Source: Desulfobacterales bacterium
GTDB taxonomy: Bacteria > Desulfobacterota > Desulfobacteria > Desulfobacterales > C00003060
Length of the DNA: 45,401 bases
Direction: 5' to 3'
NCBI GenBank assembly: GCA_030616475.1
Contig: JAUWXF010000010.1
Coordinates: 1-45,401 of the forward strand
Under the pieces are notes generated by a model. It saw only the letters and a program-made list of their open reading frames with translations, made no database searches and was not told the DNA's origin. The stretch's first letter is position 1. Each line of letters starts with the position of its first letter. This document shows positions 27,301 to 35,323 of this stretch, in pieces. The position numbers and the translations under genes were made by a program.

Positions 27301-29559
27301 CTTGTCTTGAGCGTCCGAATCTGGGTCGAAATATAACTGCCAGTCCCAGCGATGTTCAGGTACCTCCGTAATGGTGCAAACCTTATTGATGATATTTTCC
27401 CAATAGCGCTGAAGCTCGGGCGCCTTCGGCATAAGACAAGCCATACCGATGATTGCAATATTACAGGGATCTTCCAGAGTTTGCGTTGCAGAACAAGAAA
27501 GGCCGGAATCTTGAAGTTCGGACAAACGTCGGGACCCCTCTACAGAGACCTTCTCATGCAACCCCTCCATGGTACACGTCTCATCCCGCAAAGCTGCCAG
27601 CTGGCCAATCATATAAAGCCCTTCACTGCGCTGTTGTTCTTCCCCCAATGTGATGAGCACAGAGGCATTTCGAGATCGTTGGTACTCAGGGTTTCGTTTC
27701 ACGCCCTTGGAGGCAATACGCAAACGGCCAAGGTTCATCTCTTCCAGGGTCTTGCGAACCTCGTCCGGCTCTCTTTCCTTCTGCAATAGCCGGCACTTTT
27801 CCTGATTGAACTTCTCTACATAAGGACTCATAGCACAACGGATAGCATGGCCAGGCCCTGTTTCCAGCAACGCAGTCTCTTTGCACCTTAAAGCCTCTTT
27901 CTGAAAGCCCTCCAGCAGTGCCCCGGTAGATACCGCTTCTTCGGTAAATAGGTAGGCTGTACCCATAAGGATGCCCACCCTAACACCTTTCTCAGCCAAA
28001 GGAGCTGCTATAGCCGCCACCATAGAGGAAGAAAGTTCATCATGGATACCGCCGGCAAACAATACATGGCAACCTGCAAGCTCGCCCGCAGGAACGGACC
28101 CAAGGAGGACATCGGTCATGGCATCCCAGAGCACAAAGCTGGATCGCGGCCCCACATGACCACCGCACTCGCGTCCCTCAAAGATGAATCTGCGTGTCCC
28201 GGCTTCAATAAACATCTTAAGCAGGCCTGGAGAGGGAACATGCACATAAGTGCGAATACCTTCCTGTTCCAGAGGTTTCACATGATCAGGACGCGCTCCG
28301 GCAATAATGGCAAAAGGCGGGCGAAAACACCGAATCACGTCGAATTGTTCTTGGCGAAGCTCTGAGGGAAGAAAACCGAGGATGCCCACTCCCCAAGGAT
28401 GGTCGCCAAGCAATTGTTGGGTTTCTTCCAGGAGCGGTTTGAGTTCCGTGGCACGCAGCAAGCCCAGCCCCAGAAAAGGAAGTGCTCCCGCCTCGGCGAC
28501 TTTGGCGGCAAAGGATGCCCGATCGCTAACCCGTGACATCGGGCCCTGAACGATGGGGTAACGTGTGCCATGAGACTGCGCAAGAGGAGACGCTTCATTA
28601 AAGGGCTGAGTGTTGGACGCAATGGCCACATTGGTATCAATGGACTGTCGGATCCCTTCTAAAACCCCTCCAACCGTTAAAAAGCGCTGGGCAAACGATT
28701 TGGCAAGACCGATATCTTGCCCGAGAAACCAAAGACATTCCTTCCCATACTCCCATCCAAGGTGTGATCCGATCTTCTTTTTCCATATCTTTATTCTTTC
28801 TGAATCTGATAGGTCATTTTGAACAAGGTCTGATAGTATTTTCCGAATGCCTTTCAGTGTGGAAAATTCTGGAGGCGCGTATACACGGCAAAACGCGCCC
28901 AACTCCTCTCCCAAACACACACTTTCACTGCCGTCCATGCCGGCAACGGGCGCCTTGGCCCGCTGTGGTAAAGCAGACTCCCGCGTCAATAGAAGCTGTG
29001 AATCCACGACCACACCTGCTGCTCCTGCCACGTAGCAGCCCGCTGCCGTATGCAGGCCGACCCCACCTTGTGCCCAAACTGGTAGCGATGTGTTGCGCAA
29101 TAGCCGCTGAAGCAAAATAAAGGTGGTTTCCTGCCCGACCCAACCGGCGGCCTCGTTGCCCTTGGCGATCAAACCGTCCACCCCGGCATCTACACCGTGA
29201 AGCGCCTGATCAAGGCTTTTACTTTCCCATAAGACGGTAATATTTCGACCACGGAGGGCTTCAACCTGGCCTGACAAGTTCTTGGAATCAATGCCAGTCA
29301 AGATCACGTACTCTGTTTGTTTCGGAAGGTATCCCATTAACCTAGAGACAAAATCATCATCTCCCGCATCAAGCCTAACACCGTAACTATTCCTTGCATA
29401 CAGGGCCAGTCTGCCCAAAGCAGCCCTGGCGACTTGGTCTTTTTGGACATACTCGAGATCCAGGATGCCAATCTCACCTGCACGACTGGCAGCTATGGCA
29501 ACGGCCGGATCGAAAAGGCCTGGAGGCGTAAGCGCAATAATTCGGAACTTGTCCATCAT
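21316..29559 (-). CDS. PUFA-synthase-like megasynthase: NPD-NPD-KS-AT-ACP-KR-DH
   Basis: 2747 residues from ATG 29559, which has GGAAGG seven bases upstream (residues numbered from there). An N-terminal NPD-like barrel (about 1-200; LPVWAQGGVGL) is followed by a second NPD/PfaD-type enoyl reductase (about 330-600; RYPIVQGPMSRVSD, GRECGGHVGP, LFAGGIHDEL). KS is about 700-1145 with C887 (DAACASSLA), H1022 (EAHGTGT) and H1062 (MIGHTKSAAG). AT is about 1255-1580 with S1357 (GHSSGEY) and H1461. A coiled linker precedes one ACP with S1828 (LGIDSIKWVEILG). KR is about 1920-2430 (TGGARGIT; Y2355 in SDYAAANEVLN). A hot-dog DH is about 2450-2745 with H2485 (DHRIDGKAVFP) and D2658 (DSAFQ). All catalytic residues are present. 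It probably works iteratively to make a reduced or polyunsaturated acyl chain. There is no thioesterase, so release needs another enzyme; the GNAT gene downstream is a candidate. Confidence 0.93.
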   Translation of the reverse strand: MMDKFRIIALTPPGLFDPAVAIAASRAGEIGILDLEYVQKDQVARAALGRLALYARNSYGVRLDAGDDDFVSRLMGYLPKQTEYVILTGIDSKNLSGQVEALRGRNITVLWESKSLDQALHGVDAGVDGLIAKGNEAAGWVGQETTFILLQRLLRNTSLPVWAQGGVGLHTAAGCYVAGAAGVVVDSQLLLTRESALPQRAKAPVAGMDGSESVCLGEELGAFCRVYAPPEFSTLKGIRKILSDLVQNDLSDSERIKIWKKKIGSHLGWEYGKECLWFLGQDIGLAKSFAQRFLTVGGVLEGIRQSIDTNVAIASNTQPFNEASPLAQSHGTRYPIVQGPMSRVSDRASFAAKVAEAGALPFLGLGLLRATELKPLLEETQQLLGDHPWGVGILGFLPSELRQEQFDVIRCFRPPFAIIAGARPDHVKPLEQEGIRTYVHVPSPGLLKMFIEAGTRRFIFEGRECGGHVGPRSSFVLWDAMTDVLLGSVPAGELAGCHVLFAGGIHDELSSSMVAAIAAPLAEKGVRVGILMGTAYLFTEEAVSTGALLEGFQKEALRCKETALLETGPGHAIRCAMSPYVEKFNQEKCRLLQKEREPDEVRKTLEEMNLGRLRIASKGVKRNPEYQRSRNASVLITLGEEQQRSEGLYMIGQLAALRDETCTMEGLHEKVSVEGSRRLSELQDSGLSCSATQTLEDPCNIAIIGMACLMPKAPELQRYWENIINKVCTITEVPEHRWDWQLYFDPDSDAQDKFYSKWGGFLDPVPFDPMQYGMPPNSLRSIEPLQLLTLETVAAALRDAGYGSRAFARERTSVIVGASGGLADLGQYYAFRAALPTFFEDVPEELLSQLPKWTEDSFPGTLVNVIAGRVANRFDFGGVNYSMDAACASSLAAIYSAVRELENRASDMVLVAGVDTFQNPHFFFCFAKTHALSPTGRCRTFDKNADGTCISEGLAVVALKRLADAERDGDRIYGVIKGVGGSSDGRHKGLTAPHPEGQARALNRAYAKSDISPATIGLVEAHGTGTVAGDRSEIETLKQVFQSAGARARSCALGSVKSMIGHTKSAAGVAGLIKVALALHHKVLPPTIGVDSPNPSLTESPFYVNTEVRPWIHGSKDYPRRGCTSAFGFGGTNFHAVIEEYTGNFLDFTNQAVSRQWPSELILLTAPSREGLIKAVNALDESLEQGGEPELADLACTLWQKCGNTKELKLAIVAQSLDDLRQKLKTAQKSLKESGDIWNASGIYFTEQPLAKDCNLCFLFPGQGSQHPDMLRELAIYFSEVRKSFELADRVLEEQYPKFLSSYVFPPPCFSKEEELRCQKELTRTNITQPALSAAAMGVFRLLEALNVSPNMVAGHSSGEYVALCASGVYEEEDLYRLTEARGRFILEMAGDDTGTMAAVKAGRREIEDVIKSMEQVWVANVNAPTQTIISGRKAGMAEAVRRLENEGMQVRPIPVSCAFHSPVVDPARDRLAQFISTIDFAEPQVGAFSNTTAGLYPRDPKGMKALLSRHLVSPVEFVSEIEQMYDSGARIFIEAGPRNVLTGLTRKILGERTHLAVAMDKRDRTGLLQLHHVLAQLATHGVPLELDRLYRGRGLRLLSLGALVKETKSQPLSPTTWMVTGGRAVPLKEAHGSEGGKESPIRVEAPNLRTKQEAGSLTMAKKTGSNHLSQAGTQRPCALRGSRSSGNEVDRIMLRFQQLMERFLETQQEVMKAYLGRMTGDAVPLTSDFSAARLEKMTESTLKELDEARDELGGGKGVDDAGEAEAQRMEERPAEYLEESSGRIGRAGIDREELTKNLVQIVSERTGYPEDMIDLDLDLDAELGIDSIKWVEILGKLQQSYLNLSEQQAQAAMEEMSEIGTLRGVIDWFIGTSGPGKQTMEEMSNDVMDQQETSNRGAAGADRSDAAQALPRFVLSALDIPLEDSHLQVEGGSVFVVTDDERGIAQSVADELKALGARVALVGMGKKVKKRRRNIYTADLSAPDQVDELARLVRRKEGEITGVIHLLPLRVGKRLEEMDLKQWRMRLREEVKSLFYLAKAAGEDLRRTAKTKTAHLLTATGMGGTFGTGMEMPRTTFAGHGGLAGIVKTLALEWPDVRCQVVDLDPTDSISRLAGYVLREMGSEDANVEVSYTEARRLVPVLKQAPLDIGMAGVLTMDSSWVVLATGGARGITAEATVELAKRYKPTILVAGRSPLPEEEPPETAALTSTEELKAALIERMRHSKGKPTPRQVDDALKQVQCNREIDSNLAAMQEAGARVKYYQVDVRDEEALGNVIEEIYQEYGRLDGLIHGAGVIEDKLIEDKTADSFDRVFDTKVDSAFVLSKKLPIDSLKFLVFFSSIAGRFGNRGQSDYAAANEVLNKLAVYLDSRWPGRVVAINWNPWAKAGMATAEALRQFAEQGIQAIEPTAGRRMLDEELGYGRKGQAEVVIGDGPWNRAASAELTCTHIAFPLLHGTPLKVGYDHGVEVVLTLDPERDRYLQDHRIDGKAVFPFAVAMELMSEVVQQGWPELVVTGIQSARRFQGIVLDGEGQEIRVVARPQCGISAGQEISRLDVTIAGLNQEELPYYRATVEVGKQLPPSPEYNAEMLSGLQPFPMSTDEAYEKWLFHGPCFQGISKVDGFSDKGLSAVLLPSVPSVCLNRKVDSPWLIDPVVIDSAFQLSILWERAHYDMTFLISSVGAYRRFGSFSTQPVRCWAEMHAGAGGHLLSTNFHFVDESGKVIALIEKMEGSCSKELNRIVDDVGT

Positions 29560-30055
29560 ATCGATACCTTCCAAGGGGGAAAAACTTAATCTAATTATAG
29601 CAAGTTTTTCTGCAAAAGCCAAGCCAATACCACCAATTCAGCTAAGGACATCCGTCATTCTCGATTTGATCGATCAAATTTTGAATAAACTTTAGGAGTA
29701 ATGCTTCACCGAAAAACCGCAAAGCATGCTGAGGAATAGCCTTTAGGGATGACGGCCAGTTTGGGTGACAGTTGACGGTGTAGACAGCAACGAGAAGAGG
29801 CTTAGGATTATCAAGCCAGCCGCCTGTCCATAGGGTTGGATAAACCCTTTGCTGCTCCTCTTTTTTGCTGAACCATGGGAGGCATAGCGCCCAAGCTGAC
29901 CTCGCCACGGGTCACCCGGCAGACAAGGTAGTGGGCAGCGCTACTCCTTCTTCACCTCGTCCTTCACCATCTTTAGAGTAGTTCTCAAAAATACGTTCCG
30001 AAGCATAGCTTTTGCCATTCTCCCCAACATAGCTGGGGGCTTAGCTCTGGAGTTA
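29560..30055. other. Intergenic region with no firm gene
   Basis: About 500 bases between the ABC ATPase gene and the synthase. A 25-codon minus-strand frame at 30018..29941 (MAKAMLRNVFLRTT...) has GGGGAGA before its ATG but no recognisable product. A longer frame at 29642..29908 (ends FIQNLIDQIENDGCP) looks neither like a known family nor clearly like a shadow. The synthase promoter should be in this stretch, but I cannot pick out a convincing -35/-10 pair. Confidence 0.4.
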
Positions 30056-31093
30056 CTAGAAAACGTGGATGGCGGAAGATCGGACCTCAATGTGTACGTC
30101 TTTTCCTTCCGGGAGCTTCAGTTCAAAGAGAGCACTCTTGGTGAGCATTGCCCTAAAGACGACCTTTCCAGCCCTCACCGAGACTTCGTAATAGAAACCT
30201 CTATCAATTACCTCCAATACCTTGCCCGGAAAGACGTTAGTGCCATTTCCGGGAAGCCTTTCTTTTGTGATCACAATATCTTCAGCCCGAATTGCGACGT
30301 AGTGCTTATCTCTTGCAGGCAGACCCGAGAGGCGTAACTCAAGGTCATCCACCACGGCGGCTGTGTCTTTAAAGGCGGCCGGAAAGACATTCTTCATGCC
30401 CACAAATTCAGCCACGAAAGGCGTGGCAGGCCGCTGGAAGACTTCAGAGACAGGACCAATCTGTTCAATCTTGCCACGATTGAGGATGGCCGTTCGCTGG
30501 CCCAGGAAAAGCGTTTCAGCAAAATCGTGGGTTACCATCAAGAAGGTGATTCCCACCTCTTGATGGAGTCTTTTTAGAATGTTCCGAATGTCTTCACGGA
30601 AATTGGGGTCAAGAGCAGAGAGCGGCTCATCCAGGAGTAGCACAGAAGGATTCACGGCCAGAGCGCGGGCAAGGGCCACTCGCTGTTTTTCCCCGCCGCT
30701 TAGATAGAAAGTGGAGCGGTGAGTTAGCCGCTCAAGCCCCAGCCGCTCCACGAGCCATTCTACCCACTCTTTGGTGGATTGCCTGTCAGTTTTGTGGTAG
30801 CGCAACCCATAGGTTATGTTTTTTAAGACAGACAAGTGGGGAAAGAGGGCGCAGTCCTGGTACACGATGCTAATGCCCCGCTTCTCCGGAGAAAGATCCG
30901 TAATGTCTCGTCCATTCACCCGGATGCAGCCGCTGGTGATGGGAACAACACCGGCAATTGCTTCCAACATCAAGGTCTTTCCAGCTCCGGTAGGGCCTAG
31001 CAGCGTGAAGAATTCCCCATCCTGAATCGACAGGTCGATGTCTTGCAGAGCAAAGTCAGACAGCCTAATGCGTAAGGTTTCGATCTCGATCAT
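30056..31093 (-). CDS. wtpC: Tungstate/molybdate ABC transporter, ATP-binding subunit
   Basis: 345 residues. Walker A is GPTGAGKT, the Q-loop is in VYQDCALFPHLSV, the signature is LSGGEKQRVALARAL, Walker B plus D-loop is LLLDEPLSALD and the H-loop is MVTHDFAE. The C-terminal ~110 residues (VAIRAEDIVI onward) are a TOBE-type oxyanion-binding domain, as in ModC/WtpC, which often senses the substrate. It powers import through the permease, whose stop overlaps this start by four bases (ATGA). The WtpA-like partner favours tungstate, with molybdate also possible. Confidence 0.88.
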   Translation of the reverse strand: MIEIETLRIRLSDFALQDIDLSIQDGEFFTLLGPTGAGKTLMLEAIAGVVPITSGCIRVNGRDITDLSPEKRGISIVYQDCALFPHLSVLKNITYGLRYHKTDRQSTKEWVEWLVERLGLERLTHRSTFYLSGGEKQRVALARALAVNPSVLLLDEPLSALDPNFREDIRNILKRLHQEVGITFLMVTHDFAETLFLGQRTAILNRGKIEQIGPVSEVFQRPATPFVAEFVGMKNVFPAAFKDTAAVVDDLELRLSGLPARDKHYVAIRAEDIVITKERLPGNGTNVFPGKVLEVIDRGFYYEVSVRAGKVVFRAMLTKSALFELKLPEGKDVHIEVRSSAIHVF

Positions 31094-31884
31094 GTCTGGT
31101 TCTCCTTTGACACAGAGAAGATTCTCAAAAGGAGAAACAGCACGAGGGAAATCAACATCAGCCAGACCGCCACAGGTTGGGAATACTTCGGGCCATAGGC
31201 GGTGAAGCGCTCATAAATCATTACCGGTGCGATCATGGGGTGATAGGCCACGATAACGACCGCCCCAAATTCACTGATCGCTCTTGCACAACACATGATA
31301 ATGCCTAACAGCATGGAGCGCCAGGCAAGGGGAAACGTCACGCGCAAGAACGTCCCGGTCAATGATGCCCCGAGGCTCCTGGAAACATTTTCCAGCCGCA
31401 CCGGGATGGCCTCAAATCCTGCCTTGGCCGTGTTGACATAAAACGGCAGGCCCACAAAGGTGAGCACCGCCACGATGCCAGTGACCGTTCCCATGATCTG
31501 TATCCCGACCTGGTGCATCAGGTGTCCGAGCCAGTGATTTTTTCCGGCAAGCCCCAGAATGGCAATCCCGACGATGGGGTGTGGAATCATGATGGGAAGA
31601 TCTATGATACTTTCAACAAACCTCTTGCCCGGGAAATCTTTCCGGGCGAGGAGATAGGCAAAGGGAGTGCCAAAGGTAAAAGAAATAAGGGCAGCCAGGC
31701 CGGATGTGTAGATGCTCAGCCAAATAGAACGGCGAACACTCTGGTCTTGAAGGGTTTCCTTAAGGTCCTGGAAGGAGGGTTGGACGGTCATTTGGACCAA
31801 AGGAAGAAGAATAAATCCCACAACAACAGAACTGCAGAAAACGGTCAGCCAAAAAAACGGATCTTTGGATTTTTCTATTTTCAT
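31090..31884 (-). CDS. wtpB: Tungstate/molybdate ABC transporter, permease subunit
   Basis: 264 residues with about six membrane segments. The EAA loop that docks the ATPase reads ENVSRSLGASLTGTFLRVTF. SFTFGTPFAYLLARKDFPG and DLPIMIPHPIVGIAILGLAG are typical of the ModB/WtpB/CysT group. It forms the channel for the oxyanion delivered by the binding protein encoded 35 bases upstream. It overlaps the ATPase gene by four bases, so the two are translated together. Confidence 0.88.
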   Translation of the reverse strand: MKIEKSKDPFFWLTVFCSSVVVGFILLPLVQMTVQPSFQDLKETLQDQSVRRSIWLSIYTSGLAALISFTFGTPFAYLLARKDFPGKRFVESIIDLPIMIPHPIVGIAILGLAGKNHWLGHLMHQVGIQIMGTVTGIVAVLTFVGLPFYVNTAKAGFEAIPVRLENVSRSLGASLTGTFLRVTFPLAWRSMLLGIIMCCARAISEFGAVVIVAYHPMIAPVMIYERFTAYGPKYSQPVAVWLMLISLVLFLLLRIFSVSKENQT

Positions 31885-31919
31885 TCGCTCCCCAATCTCG
31901 GTATTTGCTCACCCCTCTA

Positions 31920-32909
31920 TTAATCTCGTACCTCGATCCATTCTTGTAGCGACGATGGTAGCAGGGTCTTCATCTGGCTCGTGGGGACCCGGCATGGGAT
32001 AAAAGGAGGTTGTCCCAGATCCTTTAGAATCTGCAGGCCGCCGCGTGGATCCATCAAGAACTCTAAGAAGGCCACAGCAGCTTCCGGGTTGGGTGCATCC
32101 TTCAAGATAGTGATGCCATAGGTGCAGGATTTCCCTGTTCGAGTGATCCATGTTCCGGGTTTTCTCCCGGTCACCTTTACCGAGGCTTGTTTGTAAAAGT
32201 CATCGTATTTGTAATTGCCCAGGTTGATCTCGTCGCAAAGCTTGATGTATTTCAGACCATGCTGAACAGCAACGGAACGGTACTCCCATGCATAGTCCAT
32301 ATGTCCGGTCTGCAGCAGGAAAACCAGTTCGACGGATTTGGGCCTCACGTTCTTTTTCGGGCGGTTGGCCAATACCTGATCATAGAGCCCGGGCCGGTGA
32401 AAGTATTTTTCCGCCAGTTGGATCACCATTAAGCTCCGGTAGCCACAAGGGTCCAGATTGGGATCCGCATGACCCCAGATGACGCCCTTTCGGGCCAGAA
32501 TCTTGTACCAGTTGTTGGCGTTGACCTCGTCTGAAAAGCGGCTCTTGTCCGTATAGCAAAGAACCAATTGGTTGGTTGCAAAACGAATGTTCCATTGAGC
32601 GTGCTCAGGAATCAGGGTTCTATCTATCACGGCAAAGTCCGCAGAGGCCATAATATCCGCTGGCTTATGAAGCGCTGAGATCAAGCGTGCCATCTTCGTG
32701 CTTCCGCCGGCCTCACGTAGCACATCGACTTTGGCATACTTTGCTTCAAAGATCTTTTCCATCTTGGCAAAAGGCACGGTTAGACTGCCAGCATGAAACA
32801 GGATAAGTTTTCCCTCAGGTTCGGCGTAAACAGAAAAAGGAAAAAGAAGCCACGCAGCCAGAAAGACAACAAAGAGTATCCTTTTCAGTATATTCTCAAA
32901 CCTCCTCAT
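31920..32909 (-). CDS. wtpA: WtpA-type tungstate/molybdate-binding protein
   Basis: 329 residues with a Sec signal peptide ending near FPFSVYA. The mature N-terminus [13 protein letters not shown] is the WtpA hallmark; ModA usually has an AASL-type motif. [45 protein letters not shown] and [16 protein letters not shown] all fit WtpA. It captures tungstate or molybdate in the periplasm for WtpBC. The ATG lies 14 bases inside the regulator gene, so expression is coupled to the regulator. Tungsten would suit the formate dehydrogenase encoded nearby. Confidence 0.88.
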   Translation of the reverse strand: MRRFENILKRILFVVFLAAWLLFPFSVYAEPEGKLILFHAGSLTVPFAKMEKIFEAKYAKVDVLREAGGSTKMARLISALHKPADIMASADFAVIDRTLIPEHAQWNIRFATNQLVLCYTDKSRFSDEVNANNWYKILARKGVIWGHADPNLDPCGYRSLMVIQLAEKYFHRPGLYDQVLANRPKKNVRPKSVELVFLLQTGHMDYAWEYRSVAVQHGLKYIKLCDEINLGNYKYDDFYKQASVKVTGRKPGTWITRTGKSCTYGITILKDAPNPEAAVAFLEFLMDPRGGLQILKDLGQPPFIPCRVPTSQMKTLLPSSLQEWIEVRD

Positions 32910-33846
32910 TGGTTTGCCCTATACTCAGTTTGGATTGTGGAAAAACTATTTTGCCGCACAAGCTTAAGTCGTAGCCGTTGAGCTCCTTAGCCAGCTCCCG
33001 GAAGGGAGGTTCATGGAGAAGGCCCAAAAAGAGCTGGACACCTTGTTCAAAAAACCGATCCTTGGAAATGAGAAAATCGTACCGCTCCCAGCGGAGCGGA
33101 ACGAACTCCAACCCCAAAAGGCTTTCTACAGGTCTGATGGCAAGGCCTGCATCGGCTCGGCCAGAAAGCACTTCAAGACCCACTTCCAAATGACTACGGA
33201 ATTCACGATCATAACCCTCAACTTGCGTCCCCTTGATGCCAGCCCTCTCAAGTTCACAATCAAGGAGCAGACGTGTGCCTGTTCCAGGGGGGCGATTGGC
33301 CACTTTTATTCCTGGCTGTCCCAGACTAGAAATGCCCTGGATTCCCCTGGGATTTCCTTTGGCGACCAAAAGGCCTTGTTCCCTCTGGCAAAAATTCACC
33401 ACGGCCGGCAACTCGTTTTTGAATTCATGAAACGCGAACTCAAAATTGTATTCCTCTTCATCTTTCTGTAAGAGGTGACTCGATGCTATGTGGCAGAGGC
33501 CACGGGCCAAAGCTTTTAGTCCACCTTGGCTTCCCACGTTACCAAAGACCGCCACATGCTCCGGATAGAGTCGATTGAAAAGAGATATGGTCCTGTCCAG
33601 GAGGATGTCGTTACTCCCGCTTATGATGAGCAAGCCGTGATAGGGGGGGAGAGAATCTGCACCTTTAGGGTAATTACTGGTCTGGCTTTCCAGCCACTGT
33701 TCCACAAGATGTCTGGGAAAAAGCCATTTTCCCGTAGCCTTGGTGGCTGGGAGCCCCTTATCGGCAATAAGGCTGTAAACCACTTTTTCATTCACATCTA
33801 AGAAATGGGCGACTTCTCTGGTGTTAAGAAGGGTCTTTCTTTCCAT
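32896..33846 (-). CDS. Excisionase-type HTH regulator with PBP-like oxyanion sensor domain
   Basis: 316 residues from ATG 33846, with GAGGAG about ten bases upstream. The frame opens further upstream, but that part translates a repeat-rich intergenic stretch. Residues about 6-55 form a MerR/excisionase helix-turn-helix ([21 protein letters not shown], then [15 protein letters not shown]). The rest is a periplasmic-binding-protein-like domain ([31 protein letters not shown]) found in one-component regulators next to molybdate or tungstate transporters. It probably represses or activates the downstream wtpABC genes according to oxyanion supply. It overlaps wtpA by 14 bases. Confidence 0.82.
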   Translation of the reverse strand: MERKTLLNTREVAHFLDVNEKVVYSLIADKGLPATKATGKWLFPRHLVEQWLESQTSNYPKGADSLPPYHGLLIISGSNDILLDRTISLFNRLYPEHVAVFGNVGSQGGLKALARGLCHIASSHLLQKDEEEYNFEFAFHEFKNELPAVVNFCQREQGLLVAKGNPRGIQGISSLGQPGIKVANRPPGTGTRLLLDCELERAGIKGTQVEGYDREFRSHLEVGLEVLSGRADAGLAIRPVESLLGLEFVPLRWERYDFLISKDRFFEQGVQLFLGLLHEPPFRELAKELNGYDLSLCGKIVFPQSKLSIGQTNEEV

Positions 33847-33936
33847 GCTTAACTCACTCCTCATTAGGCGCTTAGTTCTAGAATTCGTGGTTTTTCTGGT
33901 AGAAAATTTCGTGCTATGTTCAACAACAAGACATCG

Positions 33937-34019
33937 GTCGGGCGTAAAGTCCGACCCTACGTAGGGGCGGGGTTTATCCCCGCCCGGTCTCGGCCAGGGT
34001 TTTGGCAAACCGGCCAAAA
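33937..34019. repeat. Run of three to four small hairpins upstream of the regulator
   Basis: GTCGG...CCGAC (33937..33955) is followed by the palindrome CCCTACGTAGGG (33955..33966), then GGGCGGGG-TTTAT-CCCCGCCC (33965..33985) and TTTTGGC...GGCCAAAA (34000..34019). The second and third resemble a repeat I recall as common in environmental genomes. They lie 90-170 bases upstream of the regulator start, so they sit in its likely promoter or leader. A regulatory role is possible but not shown. Confidence 0.6.
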
Positions 34020-34272
34020 TCGGCTCGCAAAGAGATTTTGAAACCACTTGTAGACTATTAACCTAATGTGTAATTATATGTCAAGCTATTTTTTACTGCT
34101 TTCCAAAAAAAACCAGTATCGATCTTCGTTAACGTCTAATGACTGTTACTCGTGACGATGAACGTGGATAGGAAAAGTGATAAATCAAGGGCAAAACGGC
34201 GTGGGGTTTCCCGTCCGGAGAGGTGGTCGATATCAATTCTTGCAGGAGTGTGGCTGGGGTGTGTGGCCTTGA
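34020..34272. other. Gap between the regulator leader and moaA
   Basis: No certain gene. A plus-strand frame from GTG 34152 (ATG 34158) reads a basic stretch, then a possible membrane segment SISILAGVWLGCVALI, and runs into moaA antisense before stopping at 34418. Only its first ~40 residues lie outside moaA. It may be the 5' remnant of a membrane protein cut at the moaA boundary, or chance. No terminator is evident after moaA. Confidence 0.3.
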
Positions 34273-35268
34273 TCAGCCACCAATGGAGCACATTTTTCGG
34301 TAAACCCTTTGGTGACTATCAAGGTTCATGGCATGGCATTTTGGCTTTAAGTCAACTGCCTTTAAAAAGACCTCAATTAACTCCTCGTCCAGACAGCCTC
34401 TTCTTAGCGGATCTTTAATATCTACCTCTATATTTGAAAGTAGGCATGGCAAGATCATTCCATTGGCCGTCAGCCTGAGCCTGTTACAATCCTGGCAGAA
34501 GGAATCACTAATTGCACTTATGAAACCTATCTCCCCTTTGCCCCCATCAAGTCTATATCTCTTTGCTGGGCCATCATTTTGACCTCGCACAACCGGTATC
34601 AATGGTCCAAATGTATCAATAAGGGCCTTTTCTATCTCAGAATTAGAAATAAATGCCAGGCTACTAGACTCAAGACTAATAGGCATGCATTCTATAAACC
34701 TGATATAATAAGGTTCTTCAATGGCAAGACGGCCAAAATCTAGTACTTCATTATCATTTATGCCTTTCATAGTAACTATGTTTATCTTTATGGGATAAAA
34801 TCCCATATCTCTGGCCTTTTCTATCCCCTCCCGGACCTCGTTGAAATAATCAGACCGGGTAATCGATTTGAAATTCGATCTCTTTAAGCTGTCGAGGCTC
34901 ACATTAATCCTTTTGATACCTGCGGCCTTTAACATCTCAAGATTATCTTTAAGATAGACCCCATTGGTGGTTAAAGATACATCATGAAGACCCTTTAGGG
35001 CTGTAAGCATCGGTATAAATTCCTGTACACCTTTCCTGACAAGGGGTTCTCCTCCTGTCAATCTGATCTTATTTATACCTAATTTTATTCCAATCCTCAC
35101 AATCCTGAGGAGTTCCTCGTAGCGCAAAATTTCTTTACGTTTTAGCTTTCTTTCACCCTCAGGTGGTAAGCAATAAATGCAGCGCAGATTACACCTGTCA
35201 GTGATGGATATCCGCAGGTAATTGATTTTTCTGTTTAATCTATCAACCAGCACTCGTTTCTCGTTCAT
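34273..35268 (-). CDS. moaA: GTP 3',8-cyclase, molybdopterin biosynthesis
   Basis: 331 residues. The radical SAM cluster Cys are C26, C30 and C33 (DRCNLRCIYC), with GGEP downstream in RLTGGEPLV. The second, C-terminal cluster that binds GTP has CQDC followed by a third Cys 13 residues later (ILPCLL). The protein ends IGG; the terminal Gly-Gly is needed for the reaction in the family. It makes 3',8-cyclo-GTP, the first intermediate of the pterin cofactor used by formate dehydrogenase. Base composition is clearly more AT-rich than the flanking genes: a hand count of the 60 bases from 34741 gives 15 G+C. It is followed upstream by mobB, 55 bases away. Confidence 0.96.
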   Translation of the reverse strand: MNEKRVLVDRLNRKINYLRISITDRCNLRCIYCLPPEGERKLKRKEILRYEELLRIVRIGIKLGINKIRLTGGEPLVRKGVQEFIPMLTALKGLHDVSLTTNGVYLKDNLEMLKAAGIKRINVSLDSLKRSNFKSITRSDYFNEVREGIEKARDMGFYPIKINIVTMKGINDNEVLDFGRLAIEEPYYIRFIECMPISLESSSLAFISNSEIEKALIDTFGPLIPVVRGQNDGPAKRYRLDGGKGEIGFISAISDSFCQDCNRLRLTANGMILPCLLSNIEVDIKDPLRRGCLDEELIEVFLKAVDLKPKCHAMNLDSHQRVYRKMCSIGG

Positions 35269-35323
35269 AATTGTAGAGACGTTTATTTATTGCCACAAAC
35301 TACTGAAGACTGACAACTGAGCC

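Noticed and set aside
29642-29908. Minus-strand 88-codon ORF upstream of the synthase
   Set aside because: The end (FIQNLIDQIENDG) looks protein-like, but I cannot match it to a family and there is no good ribosome binding site; left as part of the intergenic description.
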